Shown: piece after piece, positions 57,529-64,000 of the stretch | How positions within the stretch are numbered: the first letter of the stretch is position 1 | Layout: every line of letters starts with the position of its first letter | Origin: Rhynchospora pubera | Taxonomy: Eukaryota; Streptophyta; Magnoliopsida; Poales; Cyperaceae | DNA: 64,000 bases | Assembly (NCBI GenBank): GCA_028095005.1 | Contig: CM051460.1 | Location: 187,844,742-187,908,741, forward strand | Direction of reading: 5' to 3' | The notes under the pieces: model-generated | Seen by the model: the letters and a program-made list of their open reading frames with translations, nothing else | What the model was told of the DNA's origin: nothing | Databases searched by the model: none | Position numbers and translations under genes: made by a program

Positions 57529-59216
57529 TTTAAATAATCAATCTGATTCAAAACCATAAACTGGAAATAAAGCTCAGTTTTATTTCTGATATATAATAGA
57601 GAAATTGCAGTCAGACTACTATCTTATCAAGCGATAGAAATTTTGGATAGTGTGCACTGTTTTGATTAGATTTAATTAAGTTTTAGATTTGACTATGCTA
57701 ATTGTATCTTTTGAATTAGTCAAATTACTGATTGCGTATAGAGAGTACAGTGTTTCTCCACCAGTTTTAGAGTGATGTACACAAATCACTTTCGTCAATG
57801 AGTTAATGCCTCAATTCTTACTGCAGTAATTAAGTTGAAAAAGACACCATATACTTCTAACCCGTAATTTTAGTGTTGGTCAATAATTCATATTGTTAGG
57901 AGAAGACAAAAGGATTTTTATATTGAAGAAAGAAAATAATTACAAACGAAGTAATGAACAAATAACTTAATCTATAAAATGCAATATATATTTATTCTAA
58001 AGACACATGAGTATATTATACGTGTGAAAAAAAAAAAACTATTGAGTTCATAGCTTGATCAAATAAACCATGTGAAAACAAACATCATAAACTCATGACT
58101 TTATGTCGTCTTTAAAATGATTTGCTTGATCACATGTATAAAAACAAAATAGAACATACTGTCTATTTGCTTGATCAAAGCTTCTTATTAAATATTCATA
58201 GCTTAAGATTATTTTATAAAATCAAAATCATGTTAACGATAGTATCCTCTAATTTACCTGACTTCTTTTTTTACCCAAATTAAATTATCATTATAACAAA
58301 AATATACAAAGTATGTTCCCACCATGTTAACGATAGTATCCTCTAATGATAGTGACTATTTTATAAAAGAATGTTCCTCCTAAATTATCATGTTAACGAT
58401 AGTATCCTCTAATTTATCGTTTTACAAGAATATACAAATTAACCTAAATTTTGTAGTATGTTCCCACCAAATAAAATTGTATTACGCAATTAAAATGAAT
58501 AGATAATTGAATCATAGCATACTGTAAAATTAAATTAAAAATTAATTAAAAAAAATCATGTGTTGAGTGAAGCTCGATTAGGTTTTATAAAAATTAATTA
58601 AGTGAAAGAACCTCAACTATATATAATTTTTTTCAAAAAGATACAATATATATGATTAACTTATGTTGCACATCGAAAAAAAATAATAATAAGAAGGCAA
58701 AGAGATTTGTGTTCTTTCAATTTTTTTTAGTAGATCACCTTATCTATTTGGTCATCGATTATAGAAAAATATATGCCATTAAATTTCATAGATTATGTAA
58801 AAATATTAAAATTATTTATTTATTAGAAATGCATGGATCGAGCGAAGCTCGATTACCCCACCTAGTATATATAAAATTCTGTTGAGACTTTATTTCATTT
58901 GCAAAGTTTGTTTGATTGAATTAAATAAGCTTGGCTTTCGTTCAGGATTGTTTCGAACATTTGGTTTGTCAATGTTATAATTATTTGGATTTTCCAGTCT
59001 CTTTTCTTTCAAATTTTCTATGCACTGTAATTAAAAAAAAATTCTCACACAATTTTGTGCTTTGGAACTTAAATAAATGATGGTAGAATTTTATGCCTTT
59101 TTATTTACTTTTCTTCTTAGAAAATTTCCGAATAGGTTTTATGCAATAATCGTGTTTTTTTTCATTGTTCGATAAGTTTCAAAAAGAAAGTTGTGATTTT
59201 TTTTCTTTTTTTACAG

Positions 59217-59417
59217 ACTTCCAAGAACAATCGAAAGTATCAAAACCTGTCGAAACAAAGGAAGCTGCAATCCAACAACATGTACAATCTACAAGTGTTG
59301 AATGTAATGAAACTTTCGATTCTGATGATCTTTCTCTTCCACTCAAATTCATCCGTAGGTCATGTAAAAGATCCCGTCGTCGTGTTCAATTAGCTTGCGG
59401 CCAGGCATCAAAGAATG
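59217..59417 (+). repeat. N-terminal repeat exon R4 (diverged)
   Basis: 201 bases, phase 1 to phase 1 (67 codons). Encodes NFQEQSKVSKPVETKEAAIQ, then FDSDDLSLPLKFIRRSCKRS and RRRVQLACGQ. It keeps the SDDLSLPLKF and RRVQ landmarks but has lost the WSQ start. It joins directly to the main Rep exon. Confidence 0.65.
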
Positions 59418-60829
59418 GTATTTCGGTATTATAACATTCTGTTTTTTTTATATATATGTGCCATTTGTTTTCTAATATACTTTATTTTGTATGCATTTAT
59501 TTGACAGGTGTCAAGCATCGTTTCCGACCATTGGACATAGGTCGACCAGATCGTGCTTGTAGCTTTTGTGGTGCATTCTTCTGGTATAGAGAAAGGTGTG
59601 CTAAAACTTCAACAAAAGATTGCCCCACATATAACCTTTGTTGCAGAAAAGGTCGAGTTAGTATCCCTCTGTTAGAACAACCTCCGTATATTTTGCGAAA
59701 GCTTCTCTCATCAAGTGACAATCCCGATTCGAAACATTTCAAAAGACTCATACGTGTATACAATTCAATGTTCTCATTTACTTCATTCGGATGTAAACTC
59801 GATGATTCTATTAATAATGGCTCAGCACCATATATTTTCAAAATATCAAGTCAAATATCTCATATAATGGGCTCCTTCTTACCATTACCTTTTTCCTTTT
59901 TCACGTTCATCTTTGCACGATCAACCTAGACCTCACATTGTCCAGTCACTTTGTGAAATGTTTGTTGAGCATAATGCTCTCGTAAAAGAATATCGTACTA
60001 TTAAAGAACGATTGGATGTTTCAAATGCTCCTCAGTTGCAAATACGTATACATTCCGATTACAGCCGAACCAACCCTCAATATTGCCCTCCATCTGCATC
60101 AGAGGTGGTTGGTTTTGTTGTTGGCGATATTAGTTCAAGTCAATCTACCGGGGATATAATTGTCGAATATCGCTCAAAAAAATTACAACGCATTTACAGT
60201 GATAATCCGCTCTGTATGCCTTTTCAATATCCAATTATATTTGCACGTGGTGAAAAAAGCTATCATCCGTACATTCGTTACAAAAGCAATACACCGGGTA
60301 CAAAAAAAACTTAAAAGACAATATGTAATTATGGCTGAGTACTACTCATTTCGTCTGCATCCACGATGTGATGAACCTCCTACTATATTTCAATCAGGAA
60401 GATTGTTTCAACAAATTGTGGTCGATATTTATGTGTCCATTGAACAAAAAAGGCTTTGTTTTATAGAACATAATCAGCATAAACTGCGAACTGACAAATT
60501 GTGTAACATTAGACGCGCTGTTACTGAAGGTGATATGCTCGGTTGTGAATTTGGGAAACGTATTGTGTTGCCTTCTTCCCACGTTGGAAGCCCTCGATAT
60601 ATGTTTCAGAATTATCATGATTGTATTGCTCTTTGTCGACATTTTGGCCCCCCAGATTTGTTTGTTACATTTACATGCAATCCACAATGGGTCGAGATCG
60701 AACAATCTATTTTGCCTGGGCAACACTCTAATGAACGCCCTGATATTGTGTGTAGGGTTTTCAAAATGAAGCATGATGAGTTGATGCGTGACAACAAGCG
60801 ACGTTCGTATTTTGGTCGAGCCATCGCAG

Positions 60830-61300
60830 GTAATATTCAAATTCCTTATTTTAATTAAATATTTATTTTTTTTCATGTGAAATACTTATTGAATAAACTA
60901 CGTTCATTGTCATATAATAGCAAAAATAAAATGTTAATGATCATTGGTACTGTAACCTTAATAAACTGTTTCAAAATATTACCTATCATGATAATATTAC
61001 TTATTATGAAAAAAGGGGCGTAATAACCATTAGCTGTTAATATTGTTATAATTATTTCTTTTATAATCATAAATATTATGATTATTATTGCTATTTTGTT
61101 TGATGTAGTAACTATTAATATAATAACATCGTCTATTCCAAGCTGATTTTAAATCTGGGCACAATGATAAAAAATAATTTAATATTAAGATAAAATTCAA
61201 TGAATTTTACTACAAAATACATTTATTTTCTATAAACATTATAAATTTTTTAATTTTTATATGTATCGACAATAAGCACAAATGAAAAAAAGAAATCTAA
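60830..61300. other. Intron remnant of the Rep gene
   Basis: Begins with GTAATA after the Rep exon. AT-rich with no continuation of the Rep coding sequence (no HUH, no VEFQKRGLPHAH-like segment) before 61301. Confidence 0.5.
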
Positions 61301-62360
61301 TCTCTATATATAATTGTGAGGATTTGATTGGTGAATTCCTTTTTTTCCGATTATACATACAATTGCGTATATAACTAACATTGGTAGTATAAATTGTATC
61401 CTTGTCTTACAATCTAAACATAGCATATTAATATTACAAGAAGAAAAAATGTTTAAAGATTTTATTTGCTTCTTTCAGCAAGGAAAATCTCACACCATCT
61501 CCCACCTCCTTGCTGCAAACCTCTGTTTAATCTAGCCTCAGAATCTGTTGACATACTATTAATATACTATTTATTCTAGCCTCAAAACCGACAGAGAAAA
61601 ATATGGTTCTTTATTAATATACTATTTTAGTGTATTTATTAGGTTCGTTTCTTATCAATAGCATGTACATCATTCGGATAGCATTTCATCAGTAATGAAT
61701 GTACTATTTTGCCTAAATATTGTTAACATTTTTTGTTCATGAACAACCTAATTATTCTTTTTGGAAGGCCAACAACCTATTTATTCTTATTTATTAAAGT
61801 GTATATGCATAAAAAATGTACTCCTATGTACTTTTGTTTTTGTCGCACTATCTTTCTCTCTTTTTTATTCCAAAAAAAAAACCCACCGATCACCAGTGTA
61901 AATTACGTTTTGTGTATAAATAAAACATCTTTTGTTGTACTTTTAATTTGTTCTATCTTATGAAACACTCTGTAACAGTACTGCAAATTCCACTCATCAC
62001 CAATCGACTATAAATCAATGACGATTCCAGACAATAATTACGCCTGCCCACCATAAAATAATTACAAATTTTAATTCATGATGCCATATATCTAATTATT
62101 TTAAAAAAAGAGTTCTTAAGATTCTACAATATAAATTTAAATATGAAAGTTAGTATTTGTGTTTACTAAAAACCTCACTCGAATCTGTCGATAACACTAT
62201 CAAGCACACGGCCTTTCCTCTACAATTACATTACTTTTGTCAAACTCTTTCAATTTTCATTGTTCATATTTTTACTATTGTAAGTATTCTACAACAAAAG
62301 ACCAAACCTAAAATTTTTCGGATCAATTTGTTCCGGCGGAGCCGGAATGGGTCCATCTAG
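61301..62360 (+). mobile_element. Small non-autonomous Helitron 4 (1.06 kb, tentative 5' end)
   Basis: A possible 5' end TCTCTATATATAATTGTGAG is preceded by A at 61300. The 3' end is hairpin TTCCGGCGGAGCCGGAA (62331-62347), nine bases, then CTAG (62357-62360) followed by T. There is no coding content. The 3' end is convincing. The 5' end is a pattern match, and the 3' end might instead close the larger element that carries the Rep gene. Confidence 0.6.
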
Positions 62361-62997
62361 TTTGTATAAATATCTATGCACCCAGTTATTGCAATAACAA
62401 TGCAACTATTTACGTTTATCACATAATTTTGGTCAAGTCAAAACAACTTTGAACATGTATCAAACAATTATTTCGATTTTGTAATCGCATTTCGCGAACC
62501 TACCAAAATGGACAGTTGACTATATTATCAGCGCACACTCGGATATCAAACTGCAGCGTCAACGCACAAATTTATTTAATTTCTTTCTTGTAAAGTTGGG
62601 AAAAGACGATCAAAGAATATCGAGAAAATGAAAACATTAAGCGGAAAACATAATTTTCAAATTAAAAATTATATTTCCTTTTCAAAAGTGGGATGATAGC
62701 ATCTTTCACTTTTCAAGTCTAGATCAGAAAGGGCAGATTTTGGAAAAGAAAAGACGTACCTGTGCCTCCCATTCTCTTTCTCAAAAACAGGCTTTTTCCT
62801 GTCCTAACAAAAAGCTAAAGCAACTGATGAAAGCAGTCCAAAATTTCAACAATCGCCCAAATCTTTCACCTAGAACAAAACTGTCTTAAATTACACGACA
62901 AGAAAAACAAAACAACTAGAAACTAACAAAAATCGACCTTTTTGTATGCTTTGCTCAAATCTGCCAAATAATTTCTTTTTTAGTAACTGTGTGACTT
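62361..62997. other. Intergenic DNA and BMS1 3' UTR
   Basis: From about 62700 this is probably the 3' UTR of the minus-strand BMS1 gene. The remaining few hundred bases show no gene. Confidence 0.45.
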
Positions 62998-64000
62998 TCA
63001 AGCTTCAATTTTTCTGCGAGTTCGCCTTTGTTCTTTATCCTCTCGGCGGTACCTCTCTTTCCTCTCCTCTCTCCTGCGCTTCTTCAATACCTCCTCTGTC
63101 TTAGCCTTTTCCTTTTCATTTGCTTTCCTCTTCTTTTCTTTTTCCAACTCTCTCTTTCTTTTCTGTTAAAACAAGCAAATCATTTATATATCAGTACTCT
63201 GAACAAGAGGTTTTTGACAACGTGCAAAACATGCTACTTTTTCTGACTCGGCAGTTCCTTTTGAATGTTTGAAATGGACAGCGATTATAGTTTAGCACAA
63301 GAAAATAACCAAAAAGATGGGCAGCAGTGCAGATTTGTACCTTTTCATTATGCAGGGTCCTGAGGCTTTGGACAAGAGTCAAAAGTTTCTTCTCATGGGG
63401 TTCCATAATCACAGCACGTTTTTGGTCCAAAGTTGGGCGCTTTATTTTCAGAGGAGCCTTTGGCTTTGTTTTAAATGGAAGTTCCTTTTGGAGCTTTGGA
63501 GGGATCACCAGTGGATTGAACTTTCTTGGTAACCTCTTTATAGGCTGAAAGAAAAAAAAAAACAAAAATATAGAACAAATTAGCTTCAAGACAAACAAGT
63601 ACTAATGCTACGATATTCAATTGGAATTTCTACTTCCATTTTCCAATTGAATGCAGTAAAGTTTTCTGTTCAAAGAAAAGCACTTGAAGGCTGAAGCTGG
63701 GTAGTACCACTTATATATGGCAAGATCATATAATACCTTGTAGACAGAGTCCTTGTTGTAAGGGATTGGGACATTGTTCTCTCTCCTCAGTTCCGCAGTT
63801 GTTTTCATTCCTCTCCATGATTGATCACGTGGTTGAAGAGAAGTAGTAACTGGATTGTAGAACTGAGGGATCTCAACTTGCGTCCATGCACGCAAGAAGA
63901 CAATATCGCTCATTAATATCCTGTCTTCAAAAGTGCACCTTGCTATGCCTTCTTTAACTTTTTCGCCCTTCTTTTTCGGCCTATTTCCGAGGTTTGCCTT
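62998..64000 (-). CDS. BMS1: Ribosome biogenesis GTPase BMS1, C-terminal part (runs off the window)
   Basis: Minus-strand exons in coding order: from beyond 64000 to 63737, 63544-63341, 63162-62998, all phase 0 with GT-AG introns. The first encodes EGIARCTFEDRILMSDIVFL, RAWTQVEIPQFYNPVTTSL and GMKTTAELRRENNVPIP. The second encodes PIKRLPRKFNPLVIPPKLQ and KRPTLDQKRAVIMEPHEKK. The last is a Lys/Arg/Glu-rich helix (EEVLKKRRREERKERYRRED) ending RRKIEA and stop. This is the end of the BMS1/TSR1 C-terminal domain and the basic tail of BMS1. The GTPase domain lies outside the window. BMS1 acts in the nucleolar small-subunit processome with RCL1 during 18S rRNA maturation. The visible exons are intact. 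Confidence 0.92.

Larger units (their letters stand above)
55088..58865 (+). mobile_element. Non-autonomous Helitron 3 (3.78 kb) nested in the Rep gene intron
   Basis: Starts TCAGTAGTATAAATAAAGAT at 55088, preceded by A. Ends with hairpin ATCGAGCGAAGCTCGAT (58837-58853), eight bases, then CTAG (58862-58865) followed by T. Both termini match Helitron 2. It sits wholly inside the intron between Rep exons R3 and R4, in the same orientation as the host gene. Cargo includes an AP2-domain exon near 57475, an LRR-like scrap near 56980 (YLLSGSLPNEG) and a spliced pair of unassigned exons near 56313-56600. No Rep is present. Confidence 0.85.
52747..60829 (+). pseudogene. Helitron Rep/helicase-like gene, 5' part, with repeated N-terminal exons
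   Basis: Exons 52747-52921, 53280-53510, 54650-54865, 59217-59417 and 59508-60829, all joined in phase 1. The first four each encode a related unit (WSQ(S/T)S.SD(E/D)LPLSVK(F/Y)FPKIK, then YCSRRVQ-like basic and acidic runs). The last exon has a Cys-rich module (CSFCGAFFWYRER..CCRKGRV), SKHFKRLIRVYNSMFSFTSF, YIFKISSQISHIMGSFLP, then NPQYCPPSASEVVGFVVGD and CRHFGPPDLFVTFTCNPQW, the Helitron Rep N-terminal ('helitron helicase-like') region. It is broken by frameshifts near 59,880-59,930 and at an A-run near 60,310, and ends at a GT donor before the HUH motifs, which are not in the window. Intact proteins nick and unwind DNA for rolling-circle transposition. Confidence 0.88.
50668..62360 (+). 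mobile_element. Decayed autonomous-type Helitron with Rep gene (tentative limits)
   Basis: The presence of a Helitron Rep-type coding exon (59508-60829) shows that this block derives from an autonomous-type Helitron on the plus strand. A candidate 5' end is TCTATAATGTTTGCCGTGTA at 50668, preceded by A. The 3' end CTAG at 62357-62360, preceded by hairpin TTCCGGCGGAGCCGGAA and followed by T, could belong to this element or to a smaller one starting at 61301. The HUH nuclease motifs and the PIF1-like helicase are missing, so the 3' half of the Rep/helicase gene is lost. Helitron 3 is inserted inside the intron between the third and fourth N-terminal exons. Confidence 0.45.

Noticed and set aside
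58652..58885. 77-codon frame across the end of Helitron 3
   Set aside because: It crosses the Helitron terminus and includes the terminal hairpin; no domain is present.
59497..59841. 114-codon minus-strand frame opposite the Rep exon
   Set aside because: It is an antisense shadow of the Rep coding exon, whose sense frame has clear Helitron motifs.

Overview
The window is nuclear DNA of a flowering plant, most likely a eudicot. It is AT-rich, its genes have GT-AG introns, CT-rich leaders and plant-specific families, and the space between genes is full of plant-type DNA transposons. No bacterial or organellar gene organisation is present. Intact or probably intact protein genes are few: a seven-exon PRC-barrel protein (minus strand, 9.86-12.32 kb), a TOR-pathway S6 kinase (plus, 23.57-27.28 kb), a PR-10/Bet v 1-like gene (plus, 35.02-35.82 kb), a FERONIA-type receptor kinase (plus, 45.67-48.36 kb) and the 3' part of the ribosome-biogenesis GTPase BMS1 (minus, 63.0 kb to the window end). 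Two identical tRNA-Ile(AAU) genes lie at 5.9 and 9.2 kb.

Layout. 1-5.4 kb: AT-rich DNA with a MITE, an orphan promoter-like segment with three ACGTG cores, a ~100-bp-period minisatellite and a GC-rich patch. 5.4-12.3 kb: the tRNA pair and the PRC-barrel gene. 12.4-18.7 kb: a dense field of MITEs (one inserted in another copy of its own family), fold-backs, SINE-like units and elements with tandem-repeat cores. 18.7-23.0 kb: a 4.3-kb non-autonomous Helitron (minus) carrying phosphoglucomutase exons and ankyrin-like exons. 23.4-27.6 kb: the S6 kinase gene. 28.3-32.5 kb: a second Helitron (minus) carrying a broken mitochondrial-type ATP synthase beta gene and an RPA/DUF223-like fragment. 33-34.7 kb: a decayed long-TIR element. 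35-36.4 kb: PR-10 and scrambled pieces of it. 39.95-43.49 kb: a MULE-like element with ~248-bp TIRs and a perfect 10-bp target duplication. 45-48.4 kb: FERONIA. 50.7-62.4 kb: a decayed autonomous-type Helitron whose Rep gene starts with four related exons, interrupted by a 3.8-kb Helitron (55,088-58,865) and possibly by a 1.06-kb Helitron (61,301-62,360). 63-64 kb: BMS1.

The most interesting structure is this Helitron landscape. Four elements have 3' ends of hairpin plus CTAG followed by T, and three of them have 5' TC ends preceded by A. Two share both termini and so form one family. Their cargo is spliced-gene fragments lying in the element's own orientation with introns retained, which is the signature of Helitron gene capture. 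The Rep gene's N-terminal exons are symmetric phase 1-1 exons that have multiplied together with flanking intron. The host genes show a possible GC-AG intron in PR-10, a 62-codon uORF in the S6 kinase leader and two tiny uORFs ahead of FERONIA.

Family assignments come from reading motifs and recalling family sequences. No database search was run.
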